From: Polaromonas sp. CF318
Lineage (GTDB): Bacteria; Pseudomonadota; Gammaproteobacteria; Burkholderiales; Burkholderiaceae_C
DNA: 64,000 bases
Assembly (NCBI RefSeq): GCF_000282655.1
Contig: NZ_AKIV01000148.1
Span: forward strand, 1-64,000
Direction of reading: 5' to 3'
The notes under the pieces were generated by a model. It did no database searches. It was not told the origin of the DNA and was given only the letters and a program-made list of their open reading frames with translations. Numbering within the stretch: the stretch's first letter is position 1; each line of letters begins with the position of its first letter. Made by a program: the position numbers and the translations under genes. Shown here one piece after another: positions 52,986 to 60,921 of the stretch.

Positions 52986-53315
52986 ATGCAAGCTAATGCG
53001 TCAGCGGTTACAATGGCAGCTTCGGTAAAGCATCAGCTTTTTACATCGAAGCCTTTTCCCAACAGGTTTCCTTCTCAAGCGGCGCTTCCCAGAGCCCGAA
53101 TCCACAGTGTTTTCAGTGCCCATACAGCCCTGAACCCTCTCAGCACTGTTCCGTTTTTCCGGCGAGCACTCTTCCCGACAGTGCCCACGCATGGCTCAAC
53201 CAGCCCAGCCCCTGACAAGGGCCAGGCGGGTGGACACCGAACACCCGCCGGCTTGCTCGCAAGCCGATTCTCCTTATTTATCAAGCCGGGATACATAACC
53301 CGGCACGGACTTTTT
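52986..53315 (+). other. Long leader or gap before the gene at 53316
   Basis: An open frame is continuous with the following gene but has no good start or recognisable content. Just before the ATG, GCCGGG (53285-53290) and CCCGGC (53299-53304) form a hairpin, followed by TTTTT at 53311-53315. It may be an untranslated leader with an attenuator-like hairpin, but this is uncertain. Confidence 0.35.
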
Positions 53316-53552
53316 ATGAACGTAGATCACACCAAAATCGCGGTGGGCAAGTACCTTGTCTCACCACTGGCCAAGCAGCAAGGCGAAGGCTACGCTGCAT
53401 CGGTCTCCATCCGCTCCGGCCGCGGTAGCGCCACGCACGACCGCGTGCTGCGCTTCAGCGGCCTCTTCGACAGCGCGGCCTCGGCCCTGCAGTACGCGAC
53501 GGAACACGCCCTGCGCTGGATCCATGAGCGCTCAACGCCGGCCTGCGCATAA
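53316..53552 (+). CDS. Conserved hypothetical protein upstream of infA
   Basis: 78 residues from ATG 53316: [40 protein letters not shown] and an amphipathic C-terminal helix. The pattern looks like a small beta-sheet protein seen in related genomes; I do not know a function. It lies 62 bp before infA in the same direction. Confidence 0.6.
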   Translation: MNVDHTKIAVGKYLVSPLAKQQGEGYAASVSIRSGRGSATHDRVLRFSGLFDSAASALQYATEHALRWIHERSTPACA

Positions 53553-53614
53553 GCATTGCCAGCCCTGCCAATAGACATCACGGACAACTTTTTCAATTCC
53601 CTAGGAGTTACATC

Positions 53615-53872
53615 ATGGCCAAAGAAGAACTGATTGAAATGCATGGGCTGGTCGACGAAGTGTTGCCGGATTCGCGCTTTCGCGTCACGCTCGAGAACGG
53701 CCACAAGCTTGTGGCTTACACCTCGGGCAAGATGCGCAAAAACCATATCCGCATCCTCGCCGGCGACCAGGTGTCGCTGGAGCTCTCGCCCTATGACCTG
53801 AGCAAGGGCCGGATCACCTTCCGCCACATCGCAGGCCGCGGCCCGGGCCCGGCGCCGCGCCAGGCCCGCTAA
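53615..53872 (+). CDS. infA: Translation initiation factor IF-1
   Basis: 85 residues, single S1/OB-fold domain: [40 protein letters not shown], and a C-terminal Pro/Arg tail longer than in E. coli. The ATG is preceded by AGGAG. It is not in the ribosomal protein operon here, and betaproteobacteria often have a second copy there, so this may be the paralog. Confidence 0.93.
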   Translation: MAKEELIEMHGLVDEVLPDSRFRVTLENGHKLVAYTSGKMRKNHIRILAGDQVSLELSPYDLSKGRITFRHIAGRGPGPAPRQAR

Positions 53873-53901
53873 ATCACCGGCGTTCGCCGGCGAAAAAACA
53901 C

Positions 53902-53943
53902 AAAGCCCGGCAGGTGGAGAGGAATCTCCGCCTGCCGGGCTTT
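53902..53943. terminator. Strong bidirectional terminator between infA and dctA
   Basis: A 19-bp stem (53902-53920 and 53925-53943) starting AAAGCCCGGCAGG and ending CCTGCCGGGCTTT, with one G-T pair. It lies between convergent genes and can end both transcripts. Confidence 0.92.
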
Positions 53944-53961
53944 GTTATTGGTGGTGTGTTT

Positions 53962-55317
53962 TCAGCGGCGGCCGGTTGCCATGTGCTCGGTCTTCTTGTT
54001 GATCAGCACCTCGGGCTCCTGGGCCTCGACCCAGCTCTCGTTGTTGAGCCCGGCCTTGAGCCTTTCGGTGTCCAGGTCATTCGTCCATTTGGCGACCACG
54101 ATGGTGGCCACGCCGTTGCCGATCAGGTTGGTCAGCGCACGCGCCTCCGACATGAAGCGGTCTATGCCCAGGATCAGCGCCAGCCCCGCCACGGGCACGG
54201 TGCCCACGGCCGACAGCGTGGCGGCCAGCACGATGAAGCCGCTGCCGGTGATGCCGGCCGCACCCTTGGAGGTCAGCAGCAGCACCGCCAGCAACGTGAG
54301 CTCCTGCGTGAGCGTCATCGGCGTGTTGGTGGCCTGTGCGATAAACATCGCCGCCATCGTGAGGTAGATGGAGGTGCCGTCCAGGTTGAAGGAGTAGCCG
54401 GTCGGGATCACCAGGCCCACGGTGGTCTTTTTCGCGCCCAGGTTCTCCATCTTTTCCATCATGCGCGGCAGCACCGATTCGGATGAGGACGTGCCCAGCA
54501 CGATCAGCAGCTCTTCCTTGATGTATTTGATGAACTTCCAGATGCTGAAGCCGTGCGCGCGCGCGATGGCGCCCAGCACCACGAAGATGAAGATCAGGCA
54601 GGTCGCGTAGAAGGCGGCCATCAGCTTGCCCAGCGACACCAGGCTGTCCACGCCGTAAGCGCCTATGGTGAAGGCCATGGCGCCGAACGCGCCTATGGGC
54701 GCCACCTTCATGATGAAACCGACGATGGTGAACAGCACGTGCGAGGTTTTTTCGACGAAGTCGAACACCAGCGTGCCGCGCCCGCCGAAGCGGTGCAGCG
54801 CGAAGCCGAACATCACCGCGATCAGCAGCACCTGCAAAATCTCGCCCTTGGCGAAGGCGTCCACCACGGTGGACGGGATGATGTTCATGATGAAGTCGGT
54901 GGTGCCGACCATCTTGCCGGGGCCGGTATAGGCCGCGATGGCCTTGGTGTCCAGCGTGGACACGTCGACATTCATGCCCTGGCCCGGCTTGAACACATTG
55001 ACCAGCACCAATCCGATGATCAGCGCGAAGGTGCTGACGATCTCAAAGTAAAGCAGCGCCAGGCCGCCGGTCTTGCCGACCTTCTTCATGTCCTCCATGC
55101 CGGCGATGCCGATCACGACGGTGCAGAAGATGATGGGTGCGATCATCATCTTGATGAGCTTGATGAAGCCGTCGCCCAGCGGCTTCATGAGCTTGCCGGC
55201 CTCGGGGTAGAAATGCCCCAGCAGCACGCCGGCGATGACCGCGCAGATCACCTGGAAGTACAGCGATTTGTAAAGGGGCGGCTTGCGCTTGCTTGTCTCT
55301 GTTGTCGTTGTTGTCAT
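53962..55317 (-). CDS. dctA: C4-dicarboxylate:cation symporter DctA
   Basis: 451 residues from ATG 55317. DAACS-family motifs: [31 protein letters not shown] (serine-rich hairpin), [21 protein letters not shown] and [19 protein letters not shown]. It takes up succinate, fumarate and malate with cations. No adjacent dctBD genes are seen in this window. Confidence 0.95.
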   Translation of the reverse strand: MTTTTTETSKRKPPLYKSLYFQVICAVIAGVLLGHFYPEAGKLMKPLGDGFIKLIKMMIAPIIFCTVVIGIAGMEDMKKVGKTGGLALLYFEIVSTFALIIGLVLVNVFKPGQGMNVDVSTLDTKAIAAYTGPGKMVGTTDFIMNIIPSTVVDAFAKGEILQVLLIAVMFGFALHRFGGRGTLVFDFVEKTSHVLFTIVGFIMKVAPIGAFGAMAFTIGAYGVDSLVSLGKLMAAFYATCLIFIFVVLGAIARAHGFSIWKFIKYIKEELLIVLGTSSSESVLPRMMEKMENLGAKKTTVGLVIPTGYSFNLDGTSIYLTMAAMFIAQATNTPMTLTQELTLLAVLLLTSKGAAGITGSGFIVLAATLSAVGTVPVAGLALILGIDRFMSEARALTNLIGNGVATIVVAKWTNDLDTERLKAGLNNESWVEAQEPEVLINKKTEHMATGRR

Positions 55318-55366
55318 GGCCGGGAGGCGCCAGGTTGCGCGCTGTGGTGTGGTGATCGGGTCATCA

Positions 55367-55394
55367 AATATAGTCCCGCCACACGATTTGTCCA
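55367..55394 (-). promoter_or_regulatory. Sigma-70-type promoter of dctA
   Basis: On the minus strand TGGACA (55389-55394), a 16-bp spacer and TATATT (55367-55372), giving a leader of about 45 bases. No -24/-12 element is seen, unlike rhizobial dctA genes. Confidence 0.55.
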
Positions 55395-55450
55395 TGTGGG
55401 AAACCACAGATCACAAACCTTTACGCGGCCGCCGTGCGCGGCCCGAAAAC

Positions 55451-56068
55451 TCAGCCGGCCGGCGTACCGCCGCCATCGCCCGCAGCCGGAGGGCGCGCCA
55501 TCCAGGCGATCAGCGAGGAGCGCATGGCTTCCTCCACCGACATGTCTATGGGCTGCACCCAGTCGGCCGGCACGAACACCGTGTAGCCACCGATCATGTA
55601 GCCCATGGGCAGGTAGACCGCCACACGCTCGCCGGGCAGAAAGCCGGCGGGCAGGTCGGCAAAGCTGCGGCGCGTGATCAGGCCCACGATTTCCATCGCA
55701 TGGCCCGGCATGCGCAGTATCACCACGCTTTGCTCGCCCTGCTTGCCCGAAGGCGAGAAGTAGTCGGCGAAGCTTTTGAGCGAGGAATAAATGCTTTTGA
55801 CGACCGGCAGGTTGGTGAAGGGCATTTCCGCGAAAGACAGCAGCTTGCGCACGCTGCGCTTGGACACCAGGTAGCCGATCACCAGGATGCTGAGCACGCC
55901 GAACACCAGGCCCAGGCCCGGGATGTAAAAGCTGCCAATCAGCGGGCGCAGTATCCACAGCGCCGCGGTTTCCATCCAGGCCAGGAAGATGTAAAGCAGG
56001 TAGACCGTCAGGGCCACCGGCAAGATGGTGATGAGGCCGCGAAAGAAATATTTGTAAAGGCTTTTCAT
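55451..56068 (-). CDS. DUF502 family membrane protein
   Basis: 205 residues from ATG 56068. Two membrane helices (FRGLITILPVALTVYLLYIF; LGLVFGVLSILVIGYLV), then a cytoplasmic part with PFTNLPVVKSIYSSLKSFAD, VVILRMPGHAMEIVGLITR and LPMGYMIGGYTVFVP, all typical of DUF502. Function unknown; in some plants related proteins act in trafficking. Confidence 0.9.
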   Translation of the reverse strand: MKSLYKYFFRGLITILPVALTVYLLYIFLAWMETAALWILRPLIGSFYIPGLGLVFGVLSILVIGYLVSKRSVRKLLSFAEMPFTNLPVVKSIYSSLKSFADYFSPSGKQGEQSVVILRMPGHAMEIVGLITRRSFADLPAGFLPGERVAVYLPMGYMIGGYTVFVPADWVQPIDMSVEEAMRSSLIAWMARPPAAGDGGGTPAG

Positions 56069-56215
56069 GGGTTTTTTATTCGTGCCTCCGCGCACGATGC
56101 GGGCCTGGCGATGCCTGCAATATAACCATTTCAGTTGACGCTCCACCCCGCTGGGCGCCTGTCGGCCTTTTCCTACATTTTTCGGGTACTAATCACCGCA
56201 GCTTGTCATATTTCC

Positions 56216-56461
56216 ATGCTTAAACTGGCGTCATTGCGAACACCTGATATGAAAGCCCACGCAGTTGCAGAGACGACACCGGACACGGACCGGCGCGCCC
56301 TTGCCCTTGTGCTTGATTCATGCTGGCCGCTTCAGCAGCCTTCGGCCCCTGTGCTGAAAGTTACGTTTGCACCCCTTGATATTTTTTTGCGGCGCTCCAA
56401 GCTGCGTCTGCAAGGTCACGTCCGGCCTGTCCGGATATTTTTGAGGATCCCTGTTTCATGA
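56216..56461 (+). CDS. Doubtful 81-residue ORF overlapping the next gene
   Basis: An open frame whose stop overlaps the next ATG (ATGA). It is basic and hydrophobic at the C-terminus and has no recognised domain or clear ribosome binding site. The 389-bp gap between the DUF502 gene and 56458 may simply be a regulatory region. Confidence 0.25.
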   Translation: MLKLASLRTPDMKAHAVAETTPDTDRRALALVLDSCWPLQQPSAPVLKVTFAPLDIFLRRSKLRLQGHVRPVRIFLRIPVS

Positions 56462-56817
56462 GCCACTCCACATTGGTCAACGCACAACTCAAAGTCCCTC
56501 TCCGTTCTTTAGCCCTCACCGTCGAGGAGCCCGCCCCCGGCGAATTCTGCTGGCGCATTCTTGAAAGCCGCGAAGACCCGCGGGTATTTGAATCGATCTC
56601 CTGCTCCGACATCACCTTCGCGGCCTACGACACGGCCCTGGCCACCGGCTACGGCGAACTGCAGCGCCTGGTCGGCCCCGACCTTCAATACGGGCCGCGC
56701 AGCGAGGAAGACTTGCAGGCCGAACTCTTCAGCGCGCCTTCGCCCAAGCCCGCCGCGGACGGCCCGGACAAGCGCGCCTCCATCAACGGTTTCAAGCCCG
56801 GTCCGGTGGCGGCATGA
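56458..56817 (+). CDS. Hypothetical protein
   Basis: 119 residues: a beta-rich start (RSLALTVEEPAPGEFCWRIL, then ISCSDITFAAYDTALATGY) and a Pro/Ala-rich tail. I do not recognise the family. It overlaps the next small gene by ATGA, which supports both as real. Confidence 0.6.
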   Translation: MSHSTLVNAQLKVPLRSLALTVEEPAPGEFCWRILESREDPRVFESISCSDITFAAYDTALATGYGELQRLVGPDLQYGPRSEEDLQAELFSAPSPKPAADGPDKRASINGFKPGPVAA

Positions 56818-56987
56818 AACCCGACCTGGAGGCTGACTATGCGCGCCTTCGCGCGCAGCTGCAGGCCTTGCAGGCGGCCCCGACCAAGGATTTCGCGAAG
56901 ATAGACCAGCTCATCGACGAGCTTGAAAGACTCCAGCTCGCGATCAAGGCCGAACACGGCCTTCAGGGCAACAACCCTCTCGAATAA
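56814..56987 (+). CDS. 57-residue helical protein
   Basis: A short gene overlapping the previous stop: MKPDLEADYARLRAQLQALQ, then KIDQLIDELERLQLAIKAE. Nearly all of it can form an amphipathic helix or coiled coil. It is likely cotranslated with the gene before it and may be its partner. Confidence 0.55.
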   Translation: MKPDLEADYARLRAQLQALQAAPTKDFAKIDQLIDELERLQLAIKAEHGLQGNNPLE

Positions 56988-57209
56988 GGGCGTCCGCTCC
57001 AGGGGATGAATGCGTGTTCGCGCATGTGCCATCCTGCATGCGTCTGTGAGGCACGTAGCATTTTGTGACCTCGCTTGTCCTACACGGCGCGCTGTACCAG
57101 GCCGACGAAACAGGCCTTGCTCCCTACCGTAAATTGAACCCAGTCGGCAATACGGCCGGCGATTTACCAACCCGATTGCCTGTGATGGGCATGACCTTAG
57201 GAGTACACC

Positions 57210-57431
57210 ATGAGAGCATCGAAAACCCTGGCTTCCGCCGTTGCCGCAGCCGCCGTGGTTGGCGCCATTGGCTTGGCTTATGCCCAGGACACCAGCACCA
57301 CCACGCCCAGCACGCCGGCAGACCAGACCCTGCAGAACCAGGGCAGCACCAGCCCCAGCACCTCGCCTTCGACCAGCACGGACATGGCCGTTACGCCGAC
57401 CGAGCGTCCCGCACAGGCTGACCGCAACTAA
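57210..57431 (+). CDS. Small secreted Thr/Ser/Pro-rich protein
   Basis: 73 residues: signal peptide (TLASAVAAAAVVGAIGLAYAQ), then a 50-residue low-complexity tail of Thr, Ser, Pro and Gln. TAGGAG precedes the ATG and a terminator follows, so it is a single-gene unit. The disordered tail gives no clue to function. Confidence 0.65.
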   Translation: MRASKTLASAVAAAAVVGAIGLAYAQDTSTTTPSTPADQTLQNQGSTSPSTSPSTSTDMAVTPTERPAQADRN

Positions 57432-57462
57432 GCCAGGCCGCTCATGCATCTGCGCATGAAAG

Positions 57463-57496
57463 CGCTCCGGATCGCCTTGGCGGCCCGGAGCGTTTT
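57463..57496 (+). terminator. Rho-independent terminator
   Basis: CGCTCCGG (57463-57470) and CCGGAGCG (57485-57492) form an 8-bp stem followed by TTTT. It ends the small secreted protein transcript. Confidence 0.75.
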
Positions 57497-57528
57497 ATGT
57501 GGGGTGTGGCATTTTTTTATTCCTGTCC

Positions 57529-58344
57529 ATGGCTGCCTCCCTGCCTGATGTTCAGCAGCGGCCTGCCGGTGAAGGACCGACCCCGGCGCCGGTGAACACG
57601 CGGCATTCCGATATTCTTGACGGCATCAAGCAGGGCGTTCTCTGGGGCGCCGCAGTCGCGGTACTGGTCCTGCCGCTCTTCAGGCCCCACCCCGTGGCCC
57701 CGTCGGCGGCCGCCGGCCTTCAAGCCACGGCACCCCGGCCCATCACACCGCGCGTAGCGGATTTCGGCGGCGAGGAGGCTTCGAACGAAGCGCGCGAAGT
57801 CGCCAACTGGGTCGTCAGCTCCGGCGACAACCGCAAACTCTTTTTTGTCATCCTCGACAAGATCAACACCAAGGTGTTTGTCTTCGAGCCCTCCGGCAAG
57901 CTGCGCAGCGCCACGCCGGTGCTGATAGGCGCGGCGCGCGGCGACGATTCGGTGGACGGCATAGGCGGGCGGCCCATCGCCCAGGTGCAGCCGCAGGAGC
58001 GCACCACGCCCGCGGGCCGTTTCGTCGCCGAGCCCGGGCGCAACGCCACGGGTGAGGACGTGGTCTGGGTCGACTACGACGCGGCCGTGTCCATGCATCG
58101 CGTGCGCACGCTGGAGCCCAAGGAGCGCCGGCTGGAGCGCCTCGCCTCGCCGACCACCGAGGACAACCGCATCTCCTACGGCTGCATCAACATGCCGGTG
58201 GAGTTTTATGAAAACGTGCTCAAGCCGGCTTTCAATGCGAGTTACGGTGTGGTTTATGTATTGCCCGAAGTCAAGCCGCTGGCCGAGGTGTTTCCGGCCG
58301 CGCATGAACTCGCGCTCAAGCAGGCACAGGCACGCGCGGGCTAG
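57529..58344 (+). CDS. L,D-transpeptidase (YkuD) family protein, copy 1
   Basis: 271 residues from ATG 57529. N-terminal membrane anchor (QGVLWGAAVAVLVLPLF) and a catalytic domain with TTPAGRFVAEPG, SMHRVRT and NRISYGCINMP, where the Cys would attack tetrapeptides in peptidoglycan. The usual His before Gly-Cys is Tyr here. Convergent with the HNH gene. A clear paralog lies at 61680-62387. Confidence 0.8.
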   Translation: MAASLPDVQQRPAGEGPTPAPVNTRHSDILDGIKQGVLWGAAVAVLVLPLFRPHPVAPSAAAGLQATAPRPITPRVADFGGEEASNEAREVANWVVSSGDNRKLFFVILDKINTKVFVFEPSGKLRSATPVLIGAARGDDSVDGIGGRPIAQVQPQERTTPAGRFVAEPGRNATGEDVVWVDYDAAVSMHRVRTLEPKERRLERLASPTTEDNRISYGCINMPVEFYENVLKPAFNASYGVVYVLPEVKPLAEVFPAAHELALKQAQARAG

Positions 58345-58375
58345 CCGGCCCTCGAAAATCCTCCGTTCGCAGGGC

Positions 58376-58410
58376 AAAAAAAAACGGCGCACTGCTTTCG
58401 CAATGCGCCG
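58376..58410 (-). terminator. Terminator of the HNH/tRNA-array transcript
   Basis: Read leftward, CGGCGCA-C-TGC-TTTC-GCA-A-TGCGCCG-type pairing (58385-58410) is followed by eight or more T residues. It lies 18 bp after the HNH stop. Confidence 0.75.
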
Positions 58411-58428
58411 CTTTGGCTTCTGCCAGAA

Positions 58429-58989
58429 TCAATTGAGCCGGGACCCTTTCGGCAGCCGTGCCGACAGCCATTCGTGCACGTCGGCCCGCACGTTGCGCCC
58501 GCGCAGCAGGAAGTCCTCATACCGGCTGGGCACATAGGGAAGGTAGACCAGCGGCATTCCGGCTTGCTCGGGCGTGCGGTCCTTCTTTCTGCCGTTGCAA
58601 TGGCGGCAGGCGCTGACCAGGTTGGTCCACGCGTAAGGCCCGCCCTTGCTTGCCGGAACGATGTGCTCGGCTTCGAGGTCCTTTTCCGGGAAGACCTGGG
58701 CGCAATACGCGCAGGTGCAGCGGTCGCGGCGCAACAGCTTGGGTTTGGTGACCGCCGGTACCACCTCGTGGAGGTTGCGGCGCGGTGCACCCCGCAGCGC
58801 GATGATGGGGTGGATGACCAGCGTGGATTGCCGGCCGCGCGCGACGTTCCAGCCGCCGCGCAGCGTCACCAGGGGGCTTTCGCCTTGCTCCCATGCGACG
58901 GTATTCGTGGCGTAGTGCAGGGCCGCCTCTTCAGCCGTGATCCAGGCCTGGGGCGTTCCCTGGATATCGAGCTGAAGAACATGGTGCAT
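58429..58989 (-). CDS. HNH endonuclease at the end of the tRNA array
   Basis: 186 residues from ATG 58989, preceded by AGGAGG. The HNH domain is at about 95-150: CAYCAQVFPEKDLEAEHIVP, NLVSACRHCNGRKKDR, with two CxxC pairs for zinc. Residues 1-90 are a separate domain. The start is only 26 bp after tRNA-Lys, so it is probably on the tRNA-array transcript. Proteins of this type are widespread in bacteria with unknown roles. Confidence 0.85.
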   Translation of the reverse strand: MHHVLQLDIQGTPQAWITAEEAALHYATNTVAWEQGESPLVTLRGGWNVARGRQSTLVIHPIIALRGAPRRNLHEVVPAVTKPKLLRRDRCTCAYCAQVFPEKDLEAEHIVPASKGGPYAWTNLVSACRHCNGRKKDRTPEQAGMPLVYLPYVPSRYEDFLLRGRNVRADVHEWLSARLPKGSRLN

Positions 58990-59015
58990 CAGAGCCTCCT
59001 GAGTTGAATGAATGG

Positions 59016-59090
59016 TGGTGCGGGCAGGGAATTTCGAAATCCCGGCCTGCCGGTTAAAAGCCGGCTGCTCTTTCGCTGAGCTATACCCGC
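59016..59090 (-). tRNA. tRNA-Lys(UUU), unusual D loop
   Basis: Acceptor GCGGGTA/TGCCCGC, discriminator A, CCA encoded; anticodon loop CTTTTAA. The D loop AGCGAAA lacks the conserved G18-G19 pair, so tertiary folding may be poor. The sequence differs from the usual GGGTCGT-type tRNA-Lys. It may be degenerate or specialised. Confidence 0.8.
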
Positions 59091-59099
59091 GTATGAAAA

Positions 59100-59176
59100 T
59101 GGGGTGCAAGACCGGACTCGAACCGGTGACCCGCGGGGTCACATCCCGCTGCGCTGCCAACTGCGCCACATGCACC
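59100..59176 (-). tRNA. tRNA-His(GUG)
   Basis: Anticodon loop ATGTGAC; extra G at -1 opposite discriminator C73, the mark of tRNA-His; T arm ACCGG-TTCGAGT-CCGGT; CCA encoded. One mismatch in the acceptor stem. Confidence 0.92.
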
Positions 59177-59190
59177 AGAAAAAAGAAAAA

Positions 59191-59266
59191 TGGCTCCACA
59201 GCCTGGGATCGAACCAGGGACGACGCGATTAACAGTCGCGCGCTCTACCCGCTGAGCTACCGTGGA
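59191..59266 (-). tRNA. tRNA-Asn(GUU)
   Basis: Acceptor TCCACGG/CTGTGGA, anticodon loop CTGTTAA, D loop with GG, discriminator G and encoded CCA. Confidence 0.94.
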
Positions 59267-59281
59267 ATGGAAAGGAAACGC

Positions 59282-59467
59282 TCACCACTCGCCGCATTCA
59301 CGCACGCGCTGGTCCAGCTCGCGGTCGTCGCGCGTTTGCCCGCGTTGGGGCCGGGCATGGCTGAGCCGGGCGCTGCCGGTGGCGATGATGCCGCCCAGGA
59401 GCGCGCGAACAATGCGCTTGCGGAGCTTCTCCGGCCTTCTGGAGGCCGCTGTGTTTCTGGCTGTCAT
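59282..59467 (-). CDS. Small basic protein encoded inside the tRNA array
   Basis: 61 residues from ATG 59467, preceded by AAGGAGG at good spacing. Arg-rich (TARNTAASRRPEKLRKRIVR), with a short hydrophobic stretch LLGGIIATGSA, then many charged residues. It fills the gap between tRNA-Trp and tRNA-Asn. No family recognised; could bind nucleic acid by composition. Confidence 0.55.
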   Translation of the reverse strand: MTARNTAASRRPEKLRKRIVRALLGGIIATGSARLSHARPQRGQTRDDRELDQRVRECGEW

Positions 59468-59520
59468 GGCAAACCTCCTTGGCTTGGGTGGATAAAAGTG
59501 GCGCACCTGGGTCAAATCAT

Positions 59521-59597
59521 TGGCTGGCGCGGGAAGAATCGAACTTCCAACCTTCGGTTTTGGAGACCGCTGCTCTGCCTGCTTGAGCTACGCACCA
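59521..59597 (-). tRNA. tRNA-Trp(CCA)
   Basis: Acceptor TGGTGCG/CGCGCCA, anticodon loop CTCCAAA, T arm GGAAG-TTCGATT-CTTCC, discriminator G, CCA encoded. Confidence 0.93.
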
Positions 59598-59634
59598 ATG
59601 GAAAAAGCACCCGGCGGCATCCCGGCGTGCAAAC

Positions 59635-59710
59635 TGGCGGCCTGTACGGGAATCGAACCCGTGACTTCATCCTGGACAGGGAAGTGCTCTACCAGCTGAG
59701 CTAACAGACC
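59635..59710 (-). tRNA. tRNA-Asp(GUC)
   Basis: Acceptor GGTCTGT/ACAGGCC, anticodon loop CTGTCCA, discriminator G, CCA encoded. One T-T mismatch in the anticodon stem. Confidence 0.92.
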
Positions 59711-59724
59711 AGAAAAAAATTGAG

Positions 59725-59804
59725 TGGCCTCGCGTGAAAGATTTGAACTTCCGACCCTCTGCTTCGTAGGCAGATGCTCTGATTCCGGACTGAGCTAACG
59801 CGAG
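59725..59804 (-). tRNA. tRNA-Arg(ACG)
   Basis: Acceptor CTCGCGT/ACGCGAG, anticodon loop CTACGAA, long D loop with GG, discriminator G, CCA encoded. It is not the gene from which the attR fragment at 29899 derives: arms differ. Confidence 0.92.
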
Positions 59805-59854
59805 AAAAAAGATGCGCCTGGTGCGCGCAGGCAGGTTCGACTACTGAAACAAAC

Positions 59855-59945
59855 TGGCGGAAGATAAGGGATTCGAACCCATGAGCCCGCTTTCGCGGGC
59901 TCTCGCTTAGCAAGCGAGTGCCTTGAACCTCTCGGCCAATCTTCC
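59855..59945 (-). tRNA. tRNA-Ser(GCU)
   Basis: Acceptor GGAAGAT/ATCTTCC, anticodon GCT in loop TTGCTAA, long variable arm AGCCCGC-GAAA-GCGGGCT, CCA encoded. Confidence 0.95.
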
Positions 59946-60078
59946 AAAAAAATCTCCGGTTACGAGTTCCGGTGCCCCCCTATCTTTGAGGCCGGTTTCC
60001 GCACTACACCCTTTCGGGCGCTGCGCTTCTTTGATCAATAGCGGGAAGTGAACATGCTTCGACTTCTCGCCCTGGAAT

Positions 60079-60156
60079 TGGCGTCACGTAGGGGATTCGA
60101 ACCCCTGTCTACAAGAATGAAAATCTTGTGTCCTGAGCCAGCTAGACGAACGTGAC
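60079..60156 (-). tRNA. tRNA-Glu(UUC)
   Basis: Acceptor GTCACGT/ACGTGAC, anticodon loop TTTTCAT, T arm AGGGG-TTCGAAT-CCCCT, discriminator G, CCA encoded. Confidence 0.93.
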
Positions 60157-60363
60157 AAATATTGAGTTCCTGTCGTGATGACGCGGGCTCAAAAAACAAA
60201 ATCCATTTCGGCTGTACCCGTATGCGGGCGGCCGGCATCAAGCCGGACCGGGATCTCCCACTGCACTGCTCTTCCGGGGCCATGAACCCCGGCTGCTGGC
60301 ACACACGCCGCCAGATCGTCTCCTCGATCTCGCGCAGGCGGCATGAAACAGACACACCCGAAA

Positions 60364-60439
60364 TGGAGCGGACAGCCGGCATCGAACCGGCGACATTGAC
60401 CTTGGAAGGCTCGCGCTCTACCTGCTGAGCTATGTCCGC
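60364..60439 (-). tRNA. tRNA-Gly(UCC)
   Basis: Acceptor GCGGACA/TGTCCGC, anticodon loop CTTCCAA, discriminator T, CCA encoded. It is the first tRNA of the leftward array. Confidence 0.93.
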
Positions 60440-60490
60440 AATTTTTTGCGGGATCGCTGCCATCCAGTGTGTGGCCGCTGTCCCGCTGCT

Positions 60491-60507
60491 GAATTTTTAA
60501 AGAGCCC
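60491..60507 (-). promoter_or_regulatory. boxA-like antitermination signal in the tRNA-array leader
   Basis: On the minus strand GGGCTCTTTAAAAATTC matches the boxA core GCTCTTTA found in rRNA operon leaders, where Nus factors bind to stop Rho termination. It lies about 52 bp upstream of tRNA-Gly. Confidence 0.6.
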
Positions 60508-60556
60508 CGCGCCTGGGCGCACAGACGGCACGATCACCGCCAGGGGAAAACAAAAA

Positions 60557-60583
60557 GGCCCGGTTCCTTGCGGATACCGGGCC
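60557..60583 (-). terminator. Terminator upstream of the tRNA array
   Basis: GGCCCGGT (60557-60564) and ACCGGGCC (60576-60583), with five T residues on the minus-strand side. It would stop leftward transcription coming from beyond 60600 and so insulate the array. Confidence 0.7.
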
Positions 60584-60612
60584 TCTGGATGTCAGAGATT
60601 CAGAAGGTACGC

Positions 60613-60795
60613 TCAGGCGTCTCCTCCTCCCGGTGGTGTGCAATCCTCATGGTTCTGTTTGGACATGGCCGTCGGCAGAACGGATGCCGCATAGGAACTC
60701 AGCCCCCATGAGCCCAGATAAACGTCAAGGCGACGCACGCCGGCACCGCCCCAAGCGGGGGTGCTGTTTCTGGCGATGGCGGCTATCGGTTTCAT
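60613..60795 (-). CDS. Possible 60-residue ORF
   Basis: An open frame ending 30 bp before the terminator at 60583-60557, which suggests a transcript here. It has no ribosome binding site I can accept and no recognisable domain (MKPIAAIARNSTPAWGG at the start). The coding potential is doubtful. Confidence 0.25.
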   Translation of the reverse strand: MKPIAAIARNSTPAWGGAGVRRLDVYLGSWGLSSYAASVLPTAMSKQNHEDCTPPGGGDA

Positions 60796-60900
60796 GATGG
60801 GCTGCGTGGAAAGCGTTAAAGGGTTGATGTCAAAAGTAGCAATGGAAGGTAATGTAAAATCTTTTTACGTCACCGTCAACGCATCGCTGAAAAATAATTT

Positions 60901-60915
60901 TGATTGTTGCAATCA
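60901..60915 (+). promoter_or_regulatory. Palindromic operator candidate before the regulator gene
   Basis: TGATTG-TTG-CAATCA is a perfect 6-3-6 inverted repeat six bp before the ATG at 60922. A/T-rich sequence with TGTAAAAT lies 45-60 bp upstream. Autoregulation by the HTH protein is inferred. Confidence 0.5.
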
Positions 60916-60921
60916 CGTCAC

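Noticed and set aside
59946-60078. Additional tRNA between tRNA-Ser and tRNA-Glu
   Set aside because: No combination of T arm, anticodon arm and acceptor pairing could be found on either strand.
60220-60340. Degenerate tRNA-Met between tRNA-Glu and tRNA-Gly
   Set aside because: A hairpin CGGGG-TTCATGG-CCCCG on the minus strand resembles an anticodon arm, but I could not find a matching acceptor stem and D arm.
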